Shown piece by piece: positions 21,006 to 32,529 of a stretch of 64,000 nt of DNA (positions are counted from its first letter, which is position 1; each line of letters starts with the position of its first letter). Source of the DNA: Polyodon spathula. Lineage: Eukaryota; Chordata; Actinopteri; Acipenseriformes; Polyodontidae. Under the pieces are notes generated by a model. The model saw nothing but the letters and a program-made list of their open reading frames with translations, searched no databases and was not told the origin of the DNA. Where the stretch lies: positions 13,077,278-13,141,277 of the forward strand of contig NC_054558.1 of assembly GCF_017654505.1 (NCBI RefSeq), in the 5' to 3' direction. The position numbers and the translations under genes were made by a program.

Positions 21006-21074
<69 letters not shown>

Positions 21075-22140
21075 TTTTTTTATTTTTCTGTACATTGGGG
21101 CTGATGTAAGGATAAGTGTAGTGCAAACAATTGTGGCTGCAAAATCCAAATTGCTTCTAAGCAATGCAAATTACTCAACAGGCACAAATAATGAACTGCA
21201 ATCATGCTAATGAGGGTCACAATATGTGCTGCCAGTGAATCGGGTTCTTTAGTGGCAGCACTCACAGCCCAGAGCTGAGGTGAGTTCAGAGTACATAGAG
21301 AAGTAAGCACTGTAAGAGATCTGTGGAGTAAGGAAATCAAACCAAACAAGAAAATATGTCAGCGGAAGGACAGCAAAGTCCTCTTGGTGCACAGAAAAGA
21401 AAAGTAAAAGTTTTCTGAGGAGCAGCTGAGAGTCCTTATGGCTGAGGTCACTCAGCATGATACTAAGTTATTTGGAAAAACCTCAGCCAACATTAGTTAT
21501 GTTACTAAAGAGGTCATATAGTCCTCTATAGTAGAGAGAGTCAATGCTGTCAGTGTTACCAGGAGGACAGTCAACCAGGTGGTGAAAAGGTGAAATTCAG
21601 TTATTAGATCTAGGATGACCTGCAGAGACAATAACGCCACCTCATCCTCCGGCATCCCAAACAAAGTGTCCCTGGTTTGAATATGCGGGTCTTCTCTGTC
21701 TTGCTCATCTCTGCAGATTTTTCTGCCTTTCCTCAAAAAGAGCCAAGCGTCGCCACATCAGGAAGTGCAAACAGCAGCCGTCCTGAGCCAGTGACAGGTC
21801 TCTGCAGGTGTGTGCCTTTATACAGCTCTTAATTACTCACTTCTACATCGTTTGCAAGATGCTTACATCTCATTATAATGTTTGCGCCCGCTTAGTATTC
21901 CAGATCCACGTCCAATTCTATACTCTTTTTCATTTGTATACATTTCAATATAATTTTGTCTGCAATATGGGTGCTTTGCAGCAGCAGATCACTTTGCATG
22001 TATCCTTAAATCAGCTCCTTCATGCCCTATGTTTGAATACAACCACATTTGTTTTGTAAAGTTATAAAGAAGTATTATTGATAATTAATGTTCCATAATT
22101 ATAATTAGTACATCGTGAAAAGGTGTTTTTTTTTTTTTTG
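20985..22140 (+). mobile_element. PIF/Harbinger-like relic
   Basis: On the plus strand a degraded frame at about 21395-21640 reads KFSEEQLRVLMAEV, KLFGKTSANIS, then VERVNAVSVTRRTVNQVVKR. This resembles the Myb/SANT-like protein encoded by Harbinger elements. Two expected Trp codons are stops (TAG, TGA). A minus-strand stretch at 21660-21790 may be the start of the divergent transposase. A GAAA repeat (21004-21072) marks the left side. The same relic is at 29650-30640. Cassettes 1 and 4 lack it. Confidence 0.55.
21004..21072. repeat. GAAA tetranucleotide repeat
   Basis: About 17 GAAA units at the edge of the Harbinger-like relic. A shorter version is at 29655-29692. Confidence 0.95.
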
Positions 22141-23055
22141 TTAAATACCTGAAATTCTGCATTATGCTCAAGCTTCTTTTGTTCACTTCTCCAGATATTA
22201 AGCTTCAATAATATATTGGTTTCTGTGTAATAAACATGGATATGTAACATTATGATGCAATGCATATTTATTTTAATTTATCATAACAGTTTACATTCAT
22301 TTAAAATATTAAATCTAATTCATGGGACTCAACTGGTCTGACATGGAACTGCATTGGGCTAAAGGGCTTGAGCGATGTATCTCTGAATGTATTTCGCATT
22401 CTGTGCTGTTAATGTATAGTAATCTCCTTATTGCTTGTATGTGCCTTTTTGTTTAATGAAGGAAGCATTGTCTGATGGTGCATATTGAGCTTCAAATACT
22501 GACAATTCATTGCCCTCCACTGACCTCTAGTGGGGGTTCATTTGAATTGTAAGGTAACAGAGAGGTTATAGTAACAGTTAACAAAGCCTATAAATTAGCA
22601 GTCGTGTGAAATACAATACAAAAAACAATCCATCAATTTTGACGCAGTATCTGTAAACAAGAAGGTAGCAGCAGGTATTTCCTAAAAATTCTGTGAAGCT
22701 TGTTAATGGTGAGTTGCAGGTGTTGTGTGCACATGGATATGGGGGCAAGATAGTTCATTTAAAAATTAATTTCTTTAACGCTTTATATACATGTTTATTA
22801 AATGTTGTTTGTCTTTTTGATGCATTAAATACATGTTAACATCTCTGTAAACTAATTATATGATTTTTTTTTTTTTATTTTATTAATAATAGCAAACATC
22901 ATAGAAATGACATGTTCTTATATGTATTAGTGTTACACTACCAGACTGTAAGAGGGCGCAGGGGGGTAATTAAGAAGAATGCCTCTGTGTAGCTTCTACA
23001 CAGAACACAGGCACTGCCATCTTCACCAGCGAGACTCACTCAGCAGGCAACAGGA
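22141..23055. repeat. inter-V spacer shared by the cassettes
   Basis: Aligns with 9.95-10.45 plus 11.83-12.33 kb, 30.65-31.69 kb and 62.45-63.5 kb. No gene is seen. Its CTCF-like site (22518-22533) reads CCACTAGAGGTCAGTG, weaker than in cassettes 1 and 4. Confidence 0.65.
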
Positions 23056-23094
23056 GGTTTTTGTATGAAGTTATATAGAGACTCTCACAGTATG
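23056..23094 (-). promoter_or_regulatory. RSS with mutated heptamer, family D
   Basis: Minus strand: heptamer CATACTG, 23-base spacer, consensus nonamer ACAAAAACC. Other family D copies have CACACTG. The change hits the third heptamer base, which is critical for RAG cleavage. Confidence 0.75.
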
Positions 23095-23695
23095 GGCTTC
23101 AGAGCACAGAAGTACGTGGCAGAGTCAGACAGCACAGCCGCAGTGATATTCAGATGAAAGGTCTTCTCTGTCTTGTCATGAGATGCAGAGAAATGATTTT
23201 GAAACCTTGGTGAAATGTACTCTGCCTGAGAATAGTCACTGAGTATGAGCTGTGGGGCTTGATTGGGATCCTGGATGTACCAGAAGAGATAGGGAGTACT
23301 GCCTGGTGTAAAATCATATTTACAGTGTATAGTGGTGTCCTCTGCTTCTTCAACAAGAGCTGAATTTGAAGGTTGAGTCACTGTATCTCCCTGGATCATT
23401 TCTAAATGAGGAGACAGAAAGATAATCACTATGAAATTAGAATGAAATAGACTCCAGATACAAGCTGCCTTACAGTAAATAGACAGATAAGTAATCATTA
23501 CAACCACAAAGGAAATACATAGCTATGCTTTCTATATGTTAACAAACTGTAAAATGCTGGAACAGACTCCAGATAAAGTAGCACGAAAGACATTGCCACG
23601 ATCTTGTCAAACGCTGTGTCTAATTGTGTAGCATTTTAATTACCTGGGATTAAACAGAGAAGCATTAAACTGAAAACACCGCATTCCTTTTCCAT
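23095..23695 (-). CDS. TRA/TRD V gene, family D, intact frame with doubtful RSS
   Basis: A T-cell receptor alpha/delta variable segment. Leader exon 23644-23695 encodes MEKECGVFSLMLLCLIPG and ends CAG/GTAATT. V exon 23095-23401 follows TTTAG and opens with EMIQGDTVTQP. First Cys (IHCKYD), Trp (LFWYIQD) and second Cys (ATYFCAL) are all present, with no stop. It is the only cassette-linked family D copy with the first Cys kept. Its heptamer is CATACTG, so recombination may be poor. A perfect AGTGATGTCA decamer lies about 84 bases upstream of the ATG. Confidence 0.8.
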
Positions 23696-23778
23696 TGTCA
23701 AAACTTTCTAACGACAAATCTCCCTCCACCGTTTGCTTCAATCTGCAGCTGAAACTGTGAAGAGCGCGTTTCTATAGC

Positions 23779-23788
23779 AGTGATGTCA
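23779..23788 (-). promoter_or_regulatory. CRE-like decamer of V promoter
   Basis: AGTGATGTCA exactly matches the AGTGAYRTCA decamer described in TCR V-beta promoters. It is about 84 bases upstream of the leader ATG. Orientation relative to the gene is reversed, but the core is nearly palindromic. Confidence 0.5.
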
Positions 23789-23869
23789 TGAAACCAGTGC
23801 CCCGCCCCTTACACAGTGCAACGCTTTATTGCGTCATCACTCTGTTTCGTTCACGGTTAGTATGTTCTA

Positions 23870-24635
23870 TCTCAGAAGTGCAACAAAGATTTATTTTGAT
23901 CAGTTGAATATGTCTATAAAATACACAAGCTTTCGAGACCACAATGGAAACTGCAGGTAAAGAAAGATCCTCATTCAGATTAGTTGTCTCAGACAATTAA
24001 AAAGAACACAACTCACATATAAAGGAATCTGGTAAACAAAATTGTATCACAGAGGTGTTGTCATAGCATTATATTGTAATGGGGAACATTGCTTTCAATT
24101 GGATTGTAAATATTGTACTGACATTTACAATGACGCATGTTTCAGGATTTTATGTAATTGTAATCTATAGATTATGAAGGTTAATTTCTATATTAGCAAA
24201 AACTAAACTAAAATAAAGACATTTAAAATAATAGGTATTTTATTCTTATTTTGTGAGTTATGGTTGATGTCGGGCTCACCTAATTGTCTGCCTCTAGTTC
24301 CATTACTGGTTTATATAAATAGCAAAGCTATGGTACTTGTTAATAGTGTGAGTTTAAGCTGGATATAGAGACAAGCTGAGATGCTGTTGTATAGAGCTCA
24401 ACCAGTGCAGGTTCGTTAAATGAACTCTTATCTCGTGCATTGTATGAAGGCACCCAGGAGTATGTGTAGCAGTAGATTATTCTCCATTGTGCGTGGGGCT
24501 CCCAGTCTGTGCTCTGCACTCTGCACAGGAAGTTATGTGATTCTTGTTGCTGTGTTTATACCCTGCAGGTGTTTGTGCACCAGGTGGGGTGTGCCTGTGT
24601 ATATTGAGGCTATATACAGTACAATACCTGTTGAT
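23870..24635. repeat. spacer partly duplicated at 54.46-54.69 kb
   Basis: About 24.0-24.24 kb aligns with 54.46-54.69 kb. In the later copy the sequence then jumps to the equivalent of 25.79 kb, so the family D gene found here at 24.9 kb is absent there. No gene is seen in this stretch. Confidence 0.6.
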
Positions 24636-24807
24636 GTGCAGGGTGACAGTTACCGGCAGGTACAGATTAATGTGTGCTGCTTTCTCTAGTAGAGTGCAGG
24701 GGGATAGTTACCATCAGGTACAGATACATGTGTGCTGTTTAATCTTGTAAAGTGCGGGCGATAGTTACCAGCAGGTACAGATTCATGTGTGCTGTTTTCT
24801 CTAGTAG
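24636..24807. repeat. 57-58 bp minisatellite, three units
   Basis: Three imperfect units start GTGCAGGG, GTGCAGGG and GTGCGGGC and end in CTCTAGTAG or a variant. The array abuts the 3' side of the V gene at 24.9 kb. The same unit occurs twice at 36347-36460 and once or so near 39.0 kb, in the opposite orientation. Confidence 0.8.
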
Positions 24808-24873
24808 TTTCTTCACAGAACACAGGCTGCACTGCCATATTCACCAGCGAGACTCACTCGGCAGGCAGCAGGA

Positions 24874-24912
24874 GGTTTTTGTATGAAGTGATATAGAGAC
24901 TCTCACAGTGTG
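24874..24912 (-). promoter_or_regulatory. 23-RSS, family D
   Basis: Minus strand: heptamer CACACTG, 23-base spacer, nonamer ACAAAAACC. An overlapping CACTGTG with a 21-base spacer is the alternative reading. Confidence 0.8.
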
Positions 24913-25602
24913 GGCTTCAGAGCACAGAAGTACGTGGCAGAGTCAGACAGCACAGCTGCAGTGATATTCAGATGAAAGGTTTTCTTTGTCTTGTCATGAA
25001 ATGCAGAGAAACGATTTTGAAACCTTGGTGGAATGTCCTTTGCCTGAGAATATGCATTCAGTATGACCAGTGGAGCTTGACTGGGGTCCTGGATGTACCA
25101 GAAGAGAGCTTCTGGAGTGGTTGCTGTTTCATAAGCGCACTGAATAGTGGCGCCCTCTCTCTGTTCAAGAACAATTAGATGTGAAGGTTGAATCACTGAA
25201 TCTGCTTGGGTCATTTCTAAAAGAAAAGACGGAACAAATGATTAATAAGATTGTATGGTAGCATACTGACAAACATATAAAACAAGATATGATATCACAG
25301 CTATAGATAATATGAACTCCTTTCTATGTGTCAATGATTTGAACTCACTTCGCATTTTCCAATAACCAATTGTGTAATATAAATCACTATTTCTGTTTGA
25401 AATTTATTCCTAACCACTAAGACTTTAAACTTCATTTAATTTTAAGTCTTTAAAATAAGAAAGCCTCGTATTGTACTTGTACGATATCTTATAATAGACT
25501 GACACACGTGTTTGACAAATTGCATAACCAGTATGTATACATGGACCTACTTATTCTGAAACAGAACAGCAGCACAGTAACCCAAGTACGTTCCTGTTCC
25601 AT
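24913..25602 (-). CDS. TRA/TRD V gene, family D, apparently functional
   Basis: A T-cell receptor alpha/delta variable segment. Leader exon 25551-25602 encodes MEQERTWVTVLLFCFRI and ends ATAA/GTAGGT, an unusual but phase-correct donor shared with the 31.7 kb gene. V exon 24913-25216 follows CTTTTAG and reads MTQADSVIQPSH. First Cys (IQCAYE), Trp (LFWYIQD) and second Cys (ATYFCAL) are intact, with no stop. The RSS has a consensus nonamer and the family-typical CACACTG heptamer. The leader and 5' region differ from cassette-linked family D genes, so this forms a subgroup with the gene at 31.7 kb. Confidence 0.87.
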
Positions 25603-25677
25603 TCTCAACACGACAAACCTCCCTCTACTCTTTTGTGCAATCTGAAGCTGGCACTGTGAACCGTGTGTTTCTATAAA

Positions 25678-25687
25678 GGCGATGTCA
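25678..25687 (-). promoter_or_regulatory. CRE-like motif upstream of family D leader
   Basis: GGCGATGTCA about 76 bases upstream of the ATG. The same decamer is at 32488-32497 upstream of the gene at 31.7 kb. Confidence 0.35.
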
Positions 25688-27587
25688 TGGAAACCAGTGC
25701 CCCTCCCCTACAGGGTGTCGATGCTCTCCTCCATTGCCACCTTCTGGTTTTCCAGTTCATTTGCATTGGGATGGTGTTGAGCTGCACGTTGCAGTTCAGA
25801 TCTTGTGCAGGCTGATCTTTAAGGGACCTATTCTTATGTTATTTATACGCTGGAAGAAGCGCTTAAACCAGGTGAGAATAAAGCCCTGAATGAATTACTG
25901 ATCGCATCAGTGTTCAGTAGTACCTCGCGTATTCTGCACAGGGCGTGTTCACGTGACAATGGGCTGTATTCATCAAGGTGTATTTCTCTTTTTCGAACAG
26001 TGGCGGATTCATAATATTTCCTTTTTCAAAAACCGAGATGCAGAAAGTCATTTTCTCGTGAATTAATTATCTCTGGGAAAACCCTTTGAAAAAATGTCAT
26101 GAAAAAGTTTTCATTAAAATGTATTAGACAATGATGAATTATAGCTACACTAATTGACGGAGTTAATGATGTGTAAACTAGGAATAATACAGGGTTTTTA
26201 TTAGTAATTCTTTGGAGTTTTGAAAACCTTCGTTATCATAAACCTTCGGAATGTTGTGTGGGACACATTGATGAATAGAGCTCACTGTGCTGACCTGTGT
26301 GAGAGGTGCGGTGAGCAGGGTCCTGCTCAATCAAGGTACCTGCTACATGCAATGCTTTTCCATTCAGCCATTTGTTCCATGTAATCTCTATGGTATGGAT
26401 AAATAAAGGTTTGTATTATCTATACTTGAATAAATTCAATGCGGATAAAGTTGACGCTATCCGCGGTTCTGAATGTGTCAGATACGAAACGCAAATGAAA
26501 AGTCTCTCTGAGTTGAATGTATCCATTGCTTATTTGTTGTCATGCAATATTGACTGAGTTTATCAACCAGTTTACAGAACGATGTGTGCTGTTTAATGCG
26601 GGTAGTTTCTAAACGCAATACACGATAGTGTAGAGGAATTTATTAAGCTTTTTTTTTTTTTTTTTTTTTTTTTTCTTAAGACATAGTTATTATATCTGCT
26701 TGGAACATTTATAATGAAAGAAAAGAAACAAACAGCAGACTTAGAGGAACACAATCTCTTGACTGCTATAGGAGATCTTTGTCATAATTATACCCAAAAC
26801 ACAATATTCACTCCGCTTTTCTTTATTGTGTTCGTCGATTTTCACCTCAAACCTCGCTCCACCCTTTGGTTACAATTGCATCTGAAAACAATGTGAACAA
26901 TGCATCTGTAGAAGAGAAAGTGTCGACCCGTCCCTTACGCAAACCTGCAGCTCGCATAGCATCCCCGTTTTCTGCCAGACATGTATGTACCGGACTGTAT
27001 TGTAACTTTACCAGTGTAGTTCAGCGTTGTGTCTCTTATCCAGGGCTGAAGGGCTGCTCAGGGAGTACGGGACTGTATGGTAATTTTAGCAGAGTAGTTC
27101 TGCGCTGTGTCTCTTATCCACGGCTGAGGGTTAAGCATGACAGTGATTATTTATTGATTTGTTCGTTTATTTAAAAAAAAAAAAAAAGATCATAAAGAAG
27201 GACAATGTCAAACCAACTGAAAAAAACGGAGGTATATACTTCATGAAAATATTTTATACTTTATGTAATCGTCCTAAACAGATATTTAAAATATTTTAAT
27301 GAGCCTAATATAAAACACATGCAAACGCACGCCCGCGAGTATAAAATTAACAGAAGGCAAACCTCTTTGAATCCGGGATATCCGTAACTGTCACTAAACG
27401 TGAATCGATTCCCTTTAAATTGATACAAGCACGTCCTTGTCCGCCTTCATTTTGAAGTGCAGGTATGTGCGCATTATTTGGTTGTTCACTAGGTCTTGTA
27501 CATGTTGAGTTTCCTGTACAATCTGATATTTATTATTGTAGTTTAGATGTATGTTTGTGACAAATCCTTTATTAGAAAGCACAGTAA

Positions 27588-27711
<124 letters not shown>

Positions 27712-28082
27712 ATGCTAAAACAAAGTGTATTCAATGAAGATGTATTGGTTTATTTATGTACTGCTTATAACCGAGCAGTGCTGTCTGATATGACAGGACC
27801 AGCAGCACATTGTAATTTTGATCAAAGCTCTCAAATCCGGAACAAGATTCCAAGAGGTGCTGTTTGGCAAAACAATGAACCCGCGCTGAGCTCTGTCCTC
27901 GTTGTTACTGAGACGGAAGAACACAATGTAACACCGCTTATCTGACATCATTTCTTCATGCTGTGAGCGGGGGTGTCATTCTCATACTGTTTTCATACAG
28001 GTAGTGTTAGACAGCAGCTGCACCAGGAGACATGGCGAGTCGGAGCTGACTGTGAATGAGCATTGAACACATGATTGTCCTA

Positions 28083-28098
28083 CACCGCCCCCTGGTGG
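28083..28098 (-). promoter_or_regulatory. CTCF-like motif
   Basis: The minus strand reads CCACCAGGGGGCGGTG, one base off the CTCF core. Identical in the duplicon copy at 56911-56926. Confidence 0.5.
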
Positions 28099-28918
28099 GA
28101 TTCCCTTGAACTGTCGTACAGACCTAGGTGAAATTGATCATTTCTACTTCGTGTGCGGGAAATGGCAATGAGTGGGCAGGGCAGGAGAGTAAGACGAGCT
28201 CTGCATTCTGGTACTGTATAGTTCAACTAGTGCTATAAAGTTCTGCTGTTTTTGTTGTTTTAAAAGGTTAAAACATCACATTTTTATAACTCTGTTTTAG
28301 TACCAGCTATGTAATGATACGTGCCAGGCAGGCTTTTTCCAGTGTTAATGAAACCTTTTAATCATGTAACATGTGTTTTTCTTTTTTTCAAGCAGATATA
28401 ATGGATGGAATGCAAATGAATGTCAGTGTATGTTGTTTGATTTTCATATTCATTTAACACAATAACCGCTTTGTTTAATATGTTGTAAATACACACTGAT
28501 TGTTCTATTCATATTGTCTAAAGCCGTGGCTTTCAACCTGGGGCACGTGCACCTGTACTGGCACGTGGCAGGCTTGCAGCCTCCACACAGCGACAGTTCT
28601 TTATGACGATGTGATTCCTCACCCACAACACTCCCTCAGTCTCACTATGGTAATTGATTAATGTGTTTGTACCACTGAAACACAGATAAATGAAAGATGC
28701 AAGACTCCAGACTCCACATGGTTGCAAATGCAACAAATGCTGCCTCTCCCTTTCAAAGCATGTTTCAATATTCATGAATGCGACATGAAGTCGGTGTGTA
28801 TATTAAAACATTTAATATAAATGGTAAAACATAATTTTCAATGTCAAGATATTGCCCCAAAGTTACATTATAAAACATAAAGCACATGTGAAGCTGAGTG
28901 GAGCTGCCCCTGAGAGCA

Positions 28919-28957
28919 GGATATTGTGCAGGTGTCTCCACTCCCTCTCTCACTGTG
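28919..28957 (-). promoter_or_regulatory. 23-RSS, family C
   Basis: Minus strand: heptamer CACAGTG, 23-base spacer, nonamer ACAATATCC, the best of the family C signals. Confidence 0.8.
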
Positions 28958-29389
28958 CCATCACTGCACAACAATACACTGCTTCACAATCCAGCAGCTC
29001 AACAGCATTGATGGTTAGAGTGGTGGAGAGCTTCTCTTTATTCACAGTCATGGTGAATCGTCCCAAGGTTTCATTTGTAATATAAGCAGACAGTATGATG
29101 TCAGGTCTTTGACCATGTTGCTGTTTATACCACTGCATGCTGTTGTAGTTAGAAACACTGTGATTGCAATTCATTTCAGCACTCCCTCCTTCAGTTGAAT
29201 AAGCATGTGGAGTATGATGAATCTGGGAACTTCCATAGTCAACTGCAAGATAGCAAGATGATATAATGATTTTATTTTTTTTATGAATGATAATGAAATT
29301 GAAAACCTGTTTGTTCGCAAGTGTGTTTGTGAATATCACTCACCAAGACAAAAGCAAAGCAGAAGAAAAGTTCCACACGTGTTCCTCAT
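28958..29389 (-). CDS. TRA/TRD V gene, family C, apparently functional
   Basis: A T-cell receptor alpha/delta variable segment. Leader exon 29344-29389 encodes MRNTCGTFLLLCFCLG with a GTGAGTG donor. V exon 28958-29242 follows TTGCAG and reads VDYGSSQIHHTPHAYS. First Cys (EMNCNHS), Trp (MQWYKQQ) and second Cys (VYCCAV, with Cys replacing the usual Tyr before it) are present. No stop or frameshift. The extra Cys next to the conserved one is unusual but need not disable the fold. Confidence 0.82.
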
Positions 29390-29649
29390 TCTTGAATTGT
29401 TCCGTCCACAAGTAGAAATGCTTCTGACAGCCAGATAGCCTGAGCTATGGGTGGAGCCCTGCACAATGTCACATCAGAGTAAGGCACTGATTGCTTGGTC
29501 TGTCTGGAGCCCAGGGAAGCATTGGTTTAAAGCTACTGAAAGTCAGCAACAGAATATCAATAGTTAGAACATACCCTTACTGTAATAGTGCTGAACATCC
29601 TTCTAATCTTGAAGGACCTCCTCACTTCATTTCATGACAGTGGATTCAT

Positions 29650-29662
29650 TGATGGACAGAAA

Positions 29663-29693
<31 letters not shown>

Positions 29694-30640
29694 CTTGTTT
29701 ATTTTTCTGTACATTTGGGCTGATGTAAGGATAAATGTAATGCAAACCATTGTGGCTGCAAAATCCAAATTGCTTTCTAAGCATTGCATATAACTCAACA
29801 CACACAAATAATGATCTGCAATCATGATAATGAGGGTCACAGTGAGTGCTGCCTGTGCATCGGGTTGTTTTAGTGGCCCCACTCACAGCTCAGAGCTGAG
29901 GTGAGTTCAGAGTCCAGAGAGCAGTAAGCATTGTATGAGATTTGTTGAGCAATAAAATCAAATAAAAAAAACTATATACGTCAGAGGAAGGGCAAGAAAT
30001 TCCTCTTGGTGCACGGAAAAGAAAAGGTTTTCTGAGGAAAAGGTGATCTTACAGCTGAGTCACTCAGCATGAAATTGAGTTATTTGGAAAAGCCTCAACC
30101 AACATTAGTTATGCTACTAAAGAGGTCATCTGGTCCTCTATAGTGGAGAAAGTTAATGCTGTCATGTTACCAGGAGGACAGTCAACCAGGTGATGAAAAG
30201 GTGAAATTCAGTTGTTAGTTCTAGGATGATCTGTGAAGTGAGACGATAATGCCACTGCATTATCCGGCATCCCAAACAAAGTGACTCTGGCTTGAATATG
30301 CAGGTTTTCTCTGTCTTGTTCTTCTCTGAAGATTTCCCTGTCTGTCCTCAGCAAGAGCCAAGCGTCGCCGCAACAGGAAGTGCAAACAGGAGCCCTCCTG
30401 AGCCAGTGACAGGTCCCTGCAGGTGTGTGCTTTTATACAGCTCTTAATTACTTGCCTCTGCATGGTTTCCAAGATGCTTACACATCTCAGTATAATGTTT
30501 GTGCTCACTTAGTATTCCAGATCCATGTCCAATTCCATAATCTTCTTCATTTTGAATACATTTCAATATCATGTTGTCTTCAATATGGGTGTTTTGCAAC
30601 ATCACATCACTTTTTTGTTGTTAAATACTTGAAATTTTGC
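29650..30640 (+). mobile_element. PIF/Harbinger-like relic, second copy
   Basis: Counterpart of 20985-22140. The first of the two Trp codons that are stops there is intact here (VIWSSIVEKVNAV), while the second is again TGA. Divergent minus-strand sequence near 30.26-30.42 kb contains an Arg-rich LLRRRLALAEDRQ segment as expected for a transposase start. It is carried along in the family C-D duplication and is absent from cassettes 1 and 4. Confidence 0.55.
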
Positions 30641-31692
30641 ATTATGCTCAAGCTTATTTCATTCCCTTCTCCAGATATTAAGCTTCAAACATTTTTGGTT
30701 TCTGTGTAATAAACATGGTTATATAATGTTATGATGCAATTAATATTTATTTGAATTTATTATAAGAGTTTACATTCATTTAAAAGATTTTATTTTAAAG
30801 AGTAAAAGCTATATAATGAACACATGTTGATTTGAAATTGCAGTGGGTCAATATGACTGAAAAATACCAGCTGTACCTACATTCTGAAATTAATAGGAGG
30901 GTTCAATAGATTCACATTGAATGCTTTCAGCAGGGAGCTGTGCACGTTGCTGTTCAAGGGACTCAACTGGTCTGACATGGAACTGCATTGGGCTAAAGGG
31001 CTTGAGGGATGTATCTCTGAATGTATTCCACATTATGTGCTATTAATGCATTGTCATCTCCTTATTGCCTGGTATGTGCCTTGTTGATTAATGGAAGAAA
31101 CATTGTCTGATTGTGAATATTGAGCTTCAAACAATAACAATTCATTGTACTACATTCCACACTAGTGGGGGTTCCTTTGAACTGCAAGGTTAGAGAGAGA
31201 TTATATAATAGTCAACGAAGCCTACAAATTAGCAGTCCTGTTAAATAAGAAACTAAAAAAAAAAACAATCCATCAATCTTGACACAGTATCTGAAAACAC
31301 TGAGGTAGCAAGGCAGATATTTCCAAAAATAATGTGAATATTGTTAATGGTGAGTTGCACGTGTTGAGTGCACGTGTATATGGGGGCTAGACAGTTCGTT
31401 AAAATGTATTTATATAACGCTTTATATACATGTTTATTAAAAGTTGTTTGTCTTTATGACAGATTAAATGCATGTAAACATCTAGCACATTGTTGTTCTT
31501 TATAAATGAATTCTATGAAAGTTATTATTTATTTATTATTAATCGCAAACATCGTACAAATGACATGTTACACTATCAGACCGTAAGAGTGTGCGGGGGA
31601 ACATTAAGAAGAATGTCTCTGAGTAGCTTCTACACAGAACACAGGCTGTACTGCCATCTTCACCAGCGAGACTCACTCGGCAGGCAGCAGGA

Positions 31693-31731
31693 GGTTTTTG
31701 TATGAAGTGATATACAGACTCTCACAGTGTG
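31693..31731 (-). promoter_or_regulatory. 23-RSS, family D
   Basis: Minus strand: heptamer CACACTG, 23-base spacer, nonamer ACAAAAACC. Confidence 0.8.
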
Positions 31732-32412
31732 GGACTCAGAGCACAGAAGTACGTGGCAGAGTCAGACAACACAGCCGCAGTGATATTCAGATGAAAGGTC
31801 TTCTCTGTCTTGTTAGGAGATGCAGAAAAACGATTTCGAAACCTTGGTGGAATGTCCTCTGCCTGAAAATATCCACTGAGTATGAGCTGCGGGGCTTGAT
31901 TGTGATCCTGATTGTACCAGAAGAGACCATTAGCTACTGCTGCTTCATACTTGCACTGAATAATGGTGCTCTCTCTCTGTTTAAGAACAATTGGATGTGA
32001 AGGTTGAGTCACTGAGTCTGCTCGGGTCGTTTCTAAAAGAAAAGACAAAAAACAGAATGAAAAAGATTATAGGAAAGCATACTTACAAACATATAAAACA
32101 TGGCATGATAGCATCCACCTATAGATAATGTGAACTCCCTTCTACATGTGTGTCAATGATTTGAACTCACTTTGCTTTTTCCAATAATCATTTGATACCA
32201 ACTGCATTGTTGACTGTATAATATAAATCTCCATTTCTGTATTGCCATACAAAACTGTACGACTTTAAAATCCATTTCATTTTTATATCGTAGATATCGT
32301 ATAATAGACTGACACACGTGTTTGACAAATTGCATAACCAGTATGTATACATGAACCTACTTATGCTTAAACAGAACAGCAGCACAATAACCCAAGTACG
32401 TTCCTGTTCCAT
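31732..32412 (-). CDS. TRA/TRD V gene, family D, apparently functional
   Basis: A T-cell receptor alpha/delta variable segment. Leader exon 32361-32412 encodes MEQERTWVIVLLFCLSI and ends ATAA/GTAGGT. V exon 31732-32032 follows CTTTTAG and reads TTRADSVTQPSHPIV. First Cys (IQCKYE), Trp (LFWYNQD) and second Cys (ATYFCAL) are intact. The CDR1 region (AAVANG) differs from the 24.9 kb paralogue (TATTPEA), as expected for variation in the antigen-binding loops. RSS good. The sequence upstream of the leader continues into the duplicon shared with 25.7 and 54.7 kb. Confidence 0.87.
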
Positions 32413-32529
32413 TCTCAACACGACAAACCTCCATCTACTCTTTTGTGCAATCTGAAGCTGAAACTGTGGAACATGTGTTTATATAGAGGCGATGTCATGG
32501 AAACCAGTGCCCCTCCCCCTGCACGGTGT

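Larger units (their letters stand above)
16780..23860 (-). repeat. V cassette 2 (duplicated block)
   Basis: Reads on the minus strand as family D (23.1 kb), an orphan family C leader (20.6 kb), family B (19.4 kb) and family A (18.3 kb plus a partial copy at 18.8 kb). It shares the TGTGGCAG-family solo LTR with cassette 1. It also carries a Harbinger-like relic and a truncated CACTA-ended element. The family C V exon is missing. Confidence 0.75.

Noticed and set aside
22971..24070. Plus-strand frames opposite V exons
   Set aside because: Antisense shadows of minus-strand V exons; the same applies at 24972-25178, 31698-32000 and 63601-63801.
26270..26300. CACTGTG as an RSS heptamer near 26.28 kb (also 55.2 and 33.0 kb)
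   Set aside because: No nonamer at 12 or 23 bases and no V codons beside it.
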